Source: Candidatus Moraniibacteriota bacterium
GTDB lineage: Bacteria; Patescibacteriota; Minisyncoccia; Moranbacterales; GWC2-37-73
DNA: 32,420 nucleotides
Reading direction: 5' to 3'
Assembly: GCA_013336225.1 (NCBI GenBank)
Contig: JAAXUC010000004.1
Location: 1 to 32,420 of the forward strand
Made by a program: the position numbers and the translations under genes. The notes beneath the pieces are model-generated. The model saw nothing but the letters and a program-made list of their open reading frames with translations, was not told where the DNA came from and searched no databases. Positions 24,472-31,397 of the stretch are shown piece by piece. The stretch's first letter is position 1; the number at the start of each line of letters is the position of its first letter.

Positions 24472-24556
24472 TGGTGCCCAAAGAGAGATTCGAACTCTCA
24501 TGGCTTGCGCCACACGATTTTGAGTCGTGCGTGTATACCAGTTCCACCATTTGGGC
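24472..24556 (-). tRNA. tRNA-Leu, anticodon CAA
   Basis: 85 nt including an encoded CCA. Acceptor GCCCAAA pairs with TTTGGGC, D-loop TGGTGGAACTGGTA, anticodon stem CACGA/TCGTG around CTCAAAA (anticodon CAA), a long class II variable arm TGGCGCAAGCCA, and T-arm GAGAG-TTCGAAT-CTCTC. Reads UUG codons. Promoter at 24603-24631, terminator at 24437-24468. Confidence 0.95.
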
Positions 24557-24602
24557 ATATTCAGCCTTAAACAAGGCATATTTTCAAAAACAGTACCTTT
24601 TT

Positions 24603-24631
24603 ATGATAAGTGATTGATTGCCAATTGTCAA
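24603..24631 (-). promoter_or_regulatory. Promoter of tRNA-Leu
   Basis: TTGACA (24626-24631), 17 bp, TATCAT (24603-24608), directly upstream of the tRNA on the minus strand. Confidence 0.78.
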
Positions 24632-24664
24632 TGTGCTACAATAAACCCACATGAGTACATGTGG
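24614..24664 (+). promoter_or_regulatory. parA promoter with start-site hairpin, overlapping the tRNA promoter
   Basis: TTGATT (24614-24619), 17 bp ending in extended-10 TGC, TACAAT (24637-24642), 4 nt, then CCACATG-AGTA-CATGTGG (24647-24664). It interleaves with the opposing tRNA promoter, so the two cannot be occupied together. Confidence 0.62.
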
Positions 24665-24698
24665 AATTTTTAATTTTTAATTTACAATTTTTAATATA

Positions 24699-24718
24699 TT
24701 TCTGCCTATTGGCAGAAA
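24699..24718 (+). other. Second hairpin in the parA leader
   Basis: TTTCTGCC-TATT-GGCAGAAA followed by AATTT. A weak terminator or leader structure about 80 nt before parA, within a leader otherwise made of AATTTTTAA and AAATTTC repeats. Confidence 0.5.
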
Positions 24719-24800
24719 AATTTGGGTTTTAAAATTGTTTATTTTGTCATTTAGATTTGATTAAAAATTTCAAATTTCAAATTTCAAATTATCTCTTTGT

Positions 24801-25589
24801 ATGGCTAAAATTATCTCACTTATAAATCAAAAAGGCGGAGTGGGAAAGACCACCACTGCGATCAATATTGCAACTTACATGGCCTCTATGGGCAAGTTGG
24901 TGCTTCTGGTGGATCTTGATCCACAGGGCAATGCTTCGTCTGGCTTGGGTGTCGACATTCGCAATTTGGAAAAAGGATTGTATAGCACCCTGGTTGGTGG
25001 CGAGCATCCGCGTAATGTGATTATTCGCGCAGAAGGATCTGGTCATGATCTCTTGCCATCTTCTCAAGATTTGGCTGGAGCTGGCATTGAAATGGTGCAT
25101 TTTGACAATCGGGAATTCAAGCTCTATGACGTGCTGCGGCAAATTCGCACTGATTACGACTATATCATTATTGATTCTCCGCCAAGTCTGGGATTACTCA
25201 CGATCAATGGCTTGGTGGCCAGCGATGCTGTGCTCATTCCAGTGCAAACGGAATATTACGCTTTGGAAGGACTCAGTCAACTGCTTTCCACGATTGAGTT
25301 GGTGCAAAAACATTTGCAGCCAAATTTGAAAATCATGGGAGCGGTTTTGACGATGTATGACAGGCGCAATCGCTTGGCGCGCCAAGTTGTCAAAGAGATG
25401 CGCAATCATTTCCCTGGACATGTTTTTGAAAGTGTGATTCCGCGCAGTGTGCGTTTGGCTGAGGCGCCAAGTTATGGAAAATCAATTTTGAGTTTCGATA
25501 GTCTTTCCAAGGGAGCCAGATCATACAAAAATTTGGTCAAAGAAATGATAGCAAGGGATGATGAAGAAAAAAGATTAAATGCGATGTAA
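24801..25589 (+). CDS. parA: Chromosome partitioning ATPase ParA/Soj
   Basis: Nucleoid-bound ATPase that moves ParB-parS complexes to segregate the chromosome. The deviant Walker A NQKGGVGKTTTAINIA (residues 8-23), Walker A' VLLVDLDPQGNASSGLG, and Walker B YIIIDSPPSLGLLT are intact, and the C-terminal RSVRLAEAPSYGKSIL is the usual Soj block. At 262 residues it is standard and has no N-terminal HTH extension, as for chromosomal Soj. No Shine-Dalgarno. parB follows after 100 nt containing a family A palindrome. Confidence 0.96.
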   Translation: MAKIISLINQKGGVGKTTTAINIATYMASMGKLVLLVDLDPQGNASSGLGVDIRNLEKGLYSTLVGGEHPRNVIIRAEGSGHDLLPSSQDLAGAGIEMVHFDNREFKLYDVLRQIRTDYDYIIIDSPPSLGLLTINGLVASDAVLIPVQTEYYALEGLSQLLSTIELVQKHLQPNLKIMGAVLTMYDRRNRLARQVVKEMRNHFPGHVFESVIPRSVRLAEAPSYGKSILSFDSLSKGARSYKNLVKEMIARDDEEKRLNAM

Positions 25590-25614
25590 TTTTATTAAAA
25601 TTGTTTATTGGAAT

Positions 25615-25670
25615 ATTAACGAATTGTGAATTAACGAATTTTGAATGCGTTAATCCGTTAATCCGTTAAT
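25615..25670. repeat. ATTAACG palindromic repeat, family A copy 3
   Basis: ATTAACGAATTGTGAATTAA and CGAATTTTGAAT mirrored by GCGTTAATCCGTTAATCCGT. Located between parA and parB, 19 nt before parB. Closest in sequence to the copy before atpD. Confidence 0.75.
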
Positions 25671-25689
25671 TTATTAATTATAAATATTT

Positions 25690-26604
25690 ATGAGTCAACA
25701 ATTCGGACTTGGAAGGGGACTTTCGTCACTTATTCCAAATAAACAACCAGAGGCAGCTCCCCAGGCGCAAAGTCGCGATGAATTTGCAGCGCGCACGGTG
25801 GGTGCAAGCGACGACTCAATTCGGGGTGACAATTTTGTGATTGAAGTGGATGTGAATCAAATTGTGGCCAATCCGCATCAGCCACGTCATCAGTTTGATG
25901 AGGAAAAACTGGCTAATCTCGCCGCGTCAATCAAGGTGCATGGCATCATTCAACCACTTATCGTCAGCAGAAATGGTAGTAAATATGAGTTGATTGCTGG
26001 TGAGCGTCGTTTTCAGGCTTCCAAACAAGTCGGACTTAAGAAAGTTCCTGTCATTGTGCGCGAAGCTAGTGAACTTCAAAAATTGGAATTGGCCATCATT
26101 GAAAATGTGCAACGACATGATTTGAATGCTATTGAAGAGGGAAAAGCTTATCAAAAATTGGCGGATGAATATCAATTGAATCAGGAAGAAGTGGCTTTGA
26201 AAATGGGGAAATCCAGGAGTTTAGTTGCCAATAAAATGCGACTTTTGAATTTGCCAGTGGAAATTCAAAAAGGTTTGATTGACGGAAAGATCACCGAAGG
26301 TCATGCTAAAGTGATTCTGTCACTTGATAATCCAGAAAAACAAAGAGCGCTGTATGAATTGATTCTTAGAAGTAATTTGACAGTTAGGCAGGTGGAAGAA
26401 AAAACTAAAGAAATTTCAGTAAAATCATATAATCGCAGCAAAAATGTTGATCCAGAGATAAAAAGATTGGAAGACGAATTGGTGGGAATTCTCGGCACCA
26501 AAGTTCGCGTGAACAAAGCTGGTGATGGGGGCAAAATTGTGATCGAATATTATTCGCAAGAAGATCTAAATTCTTTGCTTGGAAAAATTTCCCATACTGA
26601 ATAA
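25690..26604 (+). CDS. parB: Chromosome partitioning protein ParB/Spo0J
   Basis: CTP-dependent DNA clamp that loads at parS. The N-terminal GLGRGLSSLIP motif is the ParA-stimulating peptide. The ParB/Srx domain shows NPHQPRHQFDEEKLANLAAS and the CTP-binding GERRFQASK and IIENVQRHDLNAIEEGKAY, followed by the helix-turn-helix (LNQEEVALKMGKSRSLVANK, KITEGHAKVIL) and a C-terminal dimerisation segment. At 304 residues it is typical. No parS-like TGTTTCACGTGAAACA is seen in this window. No Shine-Dalgarno. Confidence 0.96.
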   Translation: MSQQFGLGRGLSSLIPNKQPEAAPQAQSRDEFAARTVGASDDSIRGDNFVIEVDVNQIVANPHQPRHQFDEEKLANLAASIKVHGIIQPLIVSRNGSKYELIAGERRFQASKQVGLKKVPVIVREASELQKLELAIIENVQRHDLNAIEEGKAYQKLADEYQLNQEEVALKMGKSRSLVANKMRLLNLPVEIQKGLIDGKITEGHAKVILSLDNPEKQRALYELILRSNLTVRQVEEKTKEISVKSYNRSKNVDPEIKRLEDELVGILGTKVRVNKAGDGGKIVIEYYSQEDLNSLLGKISHTE

Positions 26605-26627
26605 AGATGAAAATCCTTAGGGGTACC

Positions 26628-26636
26628 TGTGGATAA
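26628..26636 (+). other. Isolated perfect DnaA-box match
   Basis: TGTGGATAA, the reverse complement of TTATCCACA, 24 nt after parB. Only one is seen, so an origin is not claimed. Confidence 0.35.
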
Positions 26637-26676
26637 CTTTCTTGACTATATATTAGTGCAGAAAGATATAAATTGT

Positions 26677-26684
26677 GCTATAAT
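26677..26684 (+). promoter_or_regulatory. Extended -10 promoter adjoining the 26692 start codon
   Basis: GCTATAAT preceded by T gives TGCTATAAT; the ATG begins 8 nt after the box, so the transcript would be nearly leaderless. The -35 region is poor. Confidence 0.55.
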
Positions 26685-26691
26685 AAACATA

Positions 26692-27081
26692 ATGAATAAG
26701 AGGAAACTTTTTTTAATAGCAGGAATTGTATTTGTTTTGACAATTTTGTTTTGGCAGCTTTTTTTGCGCGACATGAAAATTTTTGGCAAGGCAAATCTCA
26801 CTTGGAATGCGAGCAGTGAAACAGATATCAAGGGTTATAAAATTTATTACGGAACCGAAAAGCGCAAAGGTGATTGCCCAAAAGATGGAGCATATAAAAA
26901 GAAGGTAGATGTGGGAAATGTGACCTCATATCAACTCGAAAATCTTAATGACAGTTCAACTTACTATTTTTCAGTAACTTCATATAACACGGGTGGCAAA
27001 GAAAGTTGTTTTTCCGAGGAGATGAGCAAGACCGTAAAATTATCAATTTTTGATAAGATGAAAACATTATTTAAAAAATAA
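26692..27081 (+). CDS. Membrane-anchored fibronectin type III domain protein
   Basis: 129-residue surface protein. The N-terminal helix MNKRKLFLIAGIVFVLTILF anchors it, and a single FnIII domain follows (ANLTWNASSETDIKGYKIYY, then YQLENLNDSSTYYFSVTSYN). Two cysteines (about 62 and 101) could form a disulfide. A frame extending 21 codons upstream is rejected because it crosses the TATAAT box. It begins the surface-protein cluster; its stop lies 3 nt before the next gene. Probable role: adhesion or protein display, inferred from the domain. Confidence 0.78.
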   Translation: MNKRKLFLIAGIVFVLTILFWQLFLRDMKIFGKANLTWNASSETDIKGYKIYYGTEKRKGDCPKDGAYKKKVDVGNVTSYQLENLNDSSTYYFSVTSYNTGGKESCFSEEMSKTVKLSIFDKMKTLFKK

Positions 27082-27084
27082 AAA

Positions 27085-27657
27085 GTGATTGTGGAAAATA
27101 AATTTAAAAATAAAAATAAAATAATTTATATTCTCCTGGTATGCATCTTCTTGGTTGTTGGTTTTTTGCTATATGAAAATTATTCACATGTGTTGAAAAG
27201 TTCAAAAAATGCTAGTAATCAAGGTGTGGGAAAAGAGGATGGATTGGTTGCTTTTAATTTTTTACCTGAAAAAAATGCAGTAACTTTGGATAAAGATTTT
27301 ACAATTGAGATTGCAATTGATCCTAAAAAGCATTTGGTTAGTAATGCGGATTTGATTTTTTCTTATAATAAATCAGTAATGAGACTTGATAGTATCTCAC
27401 AATCTGAAAAATTTATGCAAGTGCTTGTTTCAAAAATATCGGATGACGGGGTTGTTAGTTATTCTGCTGCAACTAATTTTGGCTCAAATATTGATGCAAG
27501 AACCACATATGCAGTGTTGCATTTTCATGCTTTGAAAAAAATTGAAAATTCTCCAATCACTGTAGATCAAAAAAAATCAGGCATATATGCTGATGATAAT
27601 CCAGGCGTCAATATTTTGGGCTATTCAGATTTAGCACTTGTGTCAATTACTGAATAA
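27085..27657 (+). CDS. Membrane-anchored cohesin domain protein
   Basis: Starts at GTG (27085; another GTG at 27091). After a basic N-terminus comes a transmembrane segment (about 13-31, IIYILLVCIFLVVGFLLYEN). A cohesin fold of about 130 residues follows: FTIEIAIDPKKHLVSNADLIF, YNKSVMRLDSIS, GVVSYSAATNFG, TYAVLHFHAL, then GIYADDNPGVNILGYSDLAL. The pattern matches the cohesin domains of the two larger proteins downstream (SNADL/TNADL, YADN/YADD). Cohesins bind dockerin domains, and the next gene encodes one, so an anchor-cargo pair is inferred. Confidence 0.78.
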   Translation: MIVENKFKNKNKIIYILLVCIFLVVGFLLYENYSHVLKSSKNASNQGVGKEDGLVAFNFLPEKNAVTLDKDFTIEIAIDPKKHLVSNADLIFSYNKSVMRLDSISQSEKFMQVLVSKISDDGVVSYSAATNFGSNIDARTTYAVLHFHALKKIENSPITVDQKKSGIYADDNPGVNILGYSDLALVSITE

Positions 27658-27684
27658 CTAAAATTAATTTAAATTATAATTTTT

Positions 27685-28308
27685 ATGTTTAACAAAAATG
27701 TTATGCAAAAACAAAAAACAAAATTAGTGCTGATTTGTTCTCTCGCGCTCTTATCGCTTACTGCATTTATTGGCGATGCCAGAGCTGACTATGGTGGTGC
27801 GACTGTTTCTTGGGTGGCTCCAACTTTGGATGAAGGTGGTGGAGCTTTGACTGGACTTACTGGGTATCGAGTGTATTACAGCGCTGCAGCAATAGATTGT
27901 ACTAATTGGGATGCTGCTGATCAGGCAACGCGTTTGGCTGATGCCGGAACACTTTTACCTGCAACATACAAAACAGTCTCTGGTGGTGGAGTTTTAAAGT
28001 ATACATTTAGCAATACAACTAGTCTTACGCCAGGCTTAACGTATAACTTTGTAGTGGTAGCATATGACGCTAGCACTAATTTGAGCAAATGTGCAACTAC
28101 TGGTAGTGCTACATATGTAAGTAAGGCAGTAACATTTGCTGCTGATTTAAATAATGATAAGGCTGTGAATGGCGGCGATTTTAGTCTTTTTCGTCAAGAT
28201 TATGGAGTTGTAACTCCATCACATCAGTCAGACTTCAATGGAGATGATATTGTGAATGGCGGCGATCTTAGTCTTTTTCGTCAAGACTATAGCAAATTCT
28301 ATTTATAA
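27685..28308 (+). CDS. Secreted FnIII-dockerin protein
   Basis: An N-terminal signal peptide (KTKLVLICSLALLSLTAFIG, predicted cleavage at ARA-DY) leads to an FnIII-like domain (ATVSWVAPTLDEGG, GLTGYRVYYSAA, TPGLTYNFVVVAYDAST). The C-terminal 60 residues form a type I dockerin with two calcium-binding repeats: DLNNDKAVNGGDFSLFRQDY and DFNGDDIVNGGDLSLFRQDY, each with the D-x-N-x-D-x-x-V-N-x-x-D pattern. The first Met may be M1 or M7. Exported cargo able to bind a cohesin, probably those encoded on either side. Confidence 0.82.
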   Translation: MFNKNVMQKQKTKLVLICSLALLSLTAFIGDARADYGGATVSWVAPTLDEGGGALTGLTGYRVYYSAAAIDCTNWDAADQATRLADAGTLLPATYKTVSGGGVLKYTFSNTTSLTPGLTYNFVVVAYDASTNLSKCATTGSATYVSKAVTFAADLNNDKAVNGGDFSLFRQDYGVVTPSHQSDFNGDDIVNGGDLSLFRQDYSKFYL

Positions 28309-28367
28309 GATGCGGGACACTCTCATAGAATATCCGTATTATTGAAACAATAAAAACAAAAATTGGT

Positions 28368-30095
28368 ATGAAGAAAGCACAAAAAATATTAATATCATTG
28401 GCTCCTGTCATTATTTTTGTTGTCTTTTCGTTTATCATTACTCAAAAAGCTCAAGCTGCTGCTGATGCAACGATTTACATCAATCCTGCAACCATATCCG
28501 CCAATGCTGGTTCAGATTTTTCTGTGGATGTTTTAATTAATCCCTTGGATCATTATGTTACCAATGCTGATTTGTATTTCACTTATGATCAAAGTAAATT
28601 CACATTGACTAGCATTACAGCATCTGCCACATTTAACACGCCATTAGGGCAATCAGTTCCTGTAACGCCAGATGGAACCGGATCATATAGTGCCTCAACA
28701 ACTTTTGGTGCGCACATTTCTGCAATTACAACTTATGCAACCTTGAATTTTCATGCAGTTGCTGCTGTGACAGATTCTCCAATTACAATTACCAATAGTA
28801 CCATGGTTTATGCTGACAATTCGCCAACATATCCTGCTGATGCTGGAACTAATGTGGTTGGAACAAGAACAAGTGGTGCAGTGACCGTGACTATTTTGGA
28901 TGTCACTCCTCCTGTAATATCTGCAGCTACACCTGTAACAAATGCAAGCATTAAAAGTATAGCAGTTGGTTCTGCAGTTTCGTATTCATTAAGTGAGTCT
29001 ATTGCCAGTGGAACAATTGTTTTCACTAGAACTGGTGGTGTAGCAGATGGAGCAATACATACTTGCACACTTCAGGCTGCAGCCAGAACTACTGGGGCAC
29101 ATAATAATCTCGATCTTTCCAATACGACAAATTCCTGCACAAGCGCACAATCCTTGGTGAGCGGTGCAATATATTCAGTTGCATTTAATGCTATTGACTT
29201 AGCTGGTAATCCAGCAGTGCAAGTTTTAAATACTGGAATAACTTTTGACAACGTTTCTCCTGTGATATCTTCAGCTACACCTGCAACAAATGCAAATATT
29301 AAAAGCATAGCAGCTGGTTCTGCAGTTTCGTATTCATTAAGTGAGGCTATTGCTAGTGGAACAATTGTTTTCACTAGAACTGGTGGTGTAGCAGATGGAG
29401 CAGCTCACTCCTGTGCACTTAAGGGAACCGCATTAAATACGGGTGCTCATAGTAATATTGATCTTTCTGATACGACCAATACTTGCGCTGTTGCTCAATC
29501 ATTGGTAAGTGGGACAATATACACAATCGCATTTAATGCGACTGATTTGGCTGGTAATTCTGCAGTTCAAATTCTAAATACTGGGGTAACATTTGATAGT
29601 ACTCCTCCTGTTGGAGTTCTAATTAGTTATACCGATGGTTTCTTGGCAGCAAAATCTTTCGCATTAGTTACGAATGATGGAACTGATAATATTGGTGTGA
29701 ATGCGGGAAATAGGATTTTGCAACGTCGAGCAGCCACACCAGTTGGTGGTGTGTGCGGAGCTTTTGGATTATGGAGCACGATAACCCCGTCTGGAACTTA
29801 TCCTAACATTTTTGATACAACAATGGCTGAGAGGACTTGCTATCAATATCAGTTTATTATCTCTGATCTTGCTGGAAATCAAACAATACAAACCTCAACC
29901 AATACCATAAAGAGTTCATATCGAGCTGATATCAATAATAATGGATCAGTTTTGGGCGATGATTTTAGTACATTGCATAATAATTATGATACTGTTAATG
30001 ATAGGCCAGGGGATGTGGCCGACATTACTGGTGATAATAAAGTTAATGGTGCGGATTTTAGCATTTTGCATAATGAGTATGGAAATACTTTTTAA
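28368..30095 (+). CDS. Secreted cohesin / Ig-like repeat / dockerin protein
   Basis: 575 residues: signal peptide (cleavage near AQA-AADA), a cohesin domain (about 32-178: ATIYINPATISANAGSDFSV, PLDHYVTNADLYFTYDQS, TYATLNFHAV), two tandem 116-residue Ig-like repeats (about 180-411), a further beta-rich domain, and a C-terminal dockerin (DINNNGSVLGDDFSTLHNNY and DITGDNKVNGADFSILHNEY). A protein with both cohesin and dockerin can polymerise or act as an adaptor scaffold. The cohesin-coding DNA is identical to that of the next gene over 447 bp. No enzymatic domain is seen. Confidence 0.82.
   Translation: MKKAQKILISLAPVIIFVVFSFIITQKAQAAADATIYINPATISANAGSDFSVDVLINPLDHYVTNADLYFTYDQSKFTLTSITASATFNTPLGQSVPVTPDGTGSYSASTTFGAHISAITTYATLNFHAVAAVTDSPITITNSTMVYADNSPTYPADAGTNVVGTRTSGAVTVTILDVTPPVISAATPVTNASIKSIAVGSAVSYSLSESIASGTIVFTRTGGVADGAIHTCTLQAAARTTGAHNNLDLSNTTNSCTSAQSLVSGAIYSVAFNAIDLAGNPAVQVLNTGITFDNVSPVISSATPATNANIKSIAAGSAVSYSLSEAIASGTIVFTRTGGVADGAAHSCALKGTALNTGAHSNIDLSDTTNTCAVAQSLVSGTIYTIAFNATDLAGNSAVQILNTGVTFDSTPPVGVLISYTDGFLAAKSFALVTNDGTDNIGVNAGNRILQRRAATPVGGVCGAFGLWSTITPSGTYPNIFDTTMAERTCYQYQFIISDLAGNQTIQTSTNTIKSSYRADINNNGSVLGDDFSTLHNNYDTVNDRPGDVADITGDNKVNGADFSILHNEYGNTF
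28442..28888 (+). repeat. 447-bp perfect direct repeat, copy 1 (cohesin-coding)
   Basis: Identical base for base to 30193-30639, from the end of the signal peptide to the end of the cohesin domain. Flanking sequences are unrelated. Confidence 0.95.
28905..29600 (+). repeat. Two tandem 348-bp repeats coding Ig-like domains
   Basis: Unit 1 28905-29252 and unit 2 29253-29600, 116 codons each with no length change. Shared blocks include GSAVSYSLSE, IASGTIVFTRTGGVADGA and DLAGN.AVQ.LNTG.TFD. Confidence 0.9.
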
Positions 30096-30121
30096 ATATT
30101 ATTAATAAATTATAAAAAAAT

Positions 30122-31300
30122 ATGAAAAAAACATTAATTTCGAAATTAACGACGATCACACTTGCAGTACTTGTGGTTTTACCAGTCTTGGTTCAAAAAG
30201 CTCAAGCTGCTGCTGATGCAACGATTTACATCAATCCTGCAACCATATCCGCCAATGCTGGTTCAGATTTTTCTGTGGATGTTTTAATTAATCCCTTGGA
30301 TCATTATGTTACCAATGCTGATTTGTATTTCACTTATGATCAAAGTAAATTCACATTGACTAGCATTACAGCATCTGCCACATTTAACACGCCATTAGGG
30401 CAATCAGTTCCTGTAACGCCAGATGGAACCGGATCATATAGTGCCTCAACAACTTTTGGTGCGCACATTTCTGCAATTACAACTTATGCAACCTTGAATT
30501 TTCATGCAGTTGCTGCTGTGACAGATTCTCCAATTACAATTACCAATAGTACCATGGTTTATGCTGACAATTCGCCAACATATCCTGCTGATGCTGGAAC
30601 TAATGTGGTTGGAACAAGAACAAGTGGTGCAGTGACCGTAACCGTGCCTGTAGACGCAGCTGCTCCTGTACTTTCAGCTGCTACACCATCTGGAGCATTA
30701 GCCACTGGAACTACACAGGCAACTGTCGGTGTGAATGCAACTGATGCGACTGGACCAGTGACTTGTAAATATTCCACCACTTCTGGAACATATGATTCCT
30801 ACTCTGACACTTTTGGAGCACCATCTGGTTCAACTTATTCTTTCCTTGCCACAGGACTTGTTAATGGTGGAAGTTATGGCTATTTTGTGCGCTGCCAAGA
30901 TGCTGCTGAAACTCCGAATGTATCCAATGAATTGTTCATTGCATTTTCAGTTGCAAATCCAGTGATTAAAAACACCAGCAATAATGACGATGATGATTCA
31001 AGTCATAAAAGCAAAAAAGAAGTAACCAAACCTAGGACAATTAAGAATTCCAAGAAAAGTGTTAAGATTGGGCAAATTTTGACACAACGCGGCAAAAAGT
31101 TTTCCAAGAATACCTTTGTGAATCTATATTTCAGCAAATTTGGCGGAACATATTATGCACCAGTGAAAATTAAGACATCTTCAACTGGGTCATTTATGCT
31201 TACCTATAAAGTAAATAAGCAAAGAGGTACTTATTCTTGGTATGCTGTTGACACCAAGACTGGTAAGAGTAGCAGAAAAATTTATTACAAAGTGAAATAG
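30122..31300 (+). CDS. Secreted cohesin protein with basic C-terminal domain
   Basis: 392 residues. Its signal peptide differs from the neighbour's (LTTITLAVLVVLPVLVQKAQA), but the cohesin domain that follows is the same protein sequence. A second beta-rich domain with a Cys pair (TCKYSTTSGTYDSYSD ... FVRCQDAAETPN) comes next, then an Asp/Ser/Lys linker (NNDDDDDSSHKSKKE type). The C-terminus is a basic beta-rich domain (KKSVKIGQILTQRGKKFSKN, GGTYYAPVKIKTSSTGSFML, YSWYAVDTKTGKSSRKIYY) that may bind the cell wall or a polyanion. There is no dockerin, so this looks like a terminal anchoring scaffold. Confidence 0.8.
   Translation: MKKTLISKLTTITLAVLVVLPVLVQKAQAAADATIYINPATISANAGSDFSVDVLINPLDHYVTNADLYFTYDQSKFTLTSITASATFNTPLGQSVPVTPDGTGSYSASTTFGAHISAITTYATLNFHAVAAVTDSPITITNSTMVYADNSPTYPADAGTNVVGTRTSGAVTVTVPVDAAAPVLSAATPSGALATGTTQATVGVNATDATGPVTCKYSTTSGTYDSYSDTFGAPSGSTYSFLATGLVNGGSYGYFVRCQDAAETPNVSNELFIAFSVANPVIKNTSNNDDDDSSHKSKKEVTKPRTIKNSKKSVKIGQILTQRGKKFSKNTFVNLYFSKFGGTYYAPVKIKTSSTGSFMLTYKVNKQRGTYSWYAVDTKTGKSSRKIYYKVK
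30193..30639 (+). repeat. 447-bp perfect direct repeat, copy 2 (cohesin-coding)
   Basis: Identical to 28442-28888, offset 1751 bp. Confidence 0.95.
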
Positions 31301-31338
31301 TGTAATAACAGCCTTGAGATAATTTGCGCTTATCCCAT

Positions 31339-31370
31339 AAGCCTCGACTAAATAGTTTTTGTCGAGGCTT
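31339..31370 (+). terminator. Hairpin after the cohesin genes
   Basis: AAGCCTCGAC...GTCGAGGCTT, 10-bp stem. The T run (TTTTTT) comes only after a 9-nt gap, so termination may be weak. Confidence 0.6.
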
Positions 31371-31397
31371 CTGATCACTTTTTTATTGTTCAACAAG

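Noticed and set aside
24801-26604. Plasmid origin because of parAB
   Set aside because: ParA lacks a plasmid-type N-terminal HTH, ParB has the chromosomal Spo0J layout, and the surroundings are housekeeping genes with a tRNA.
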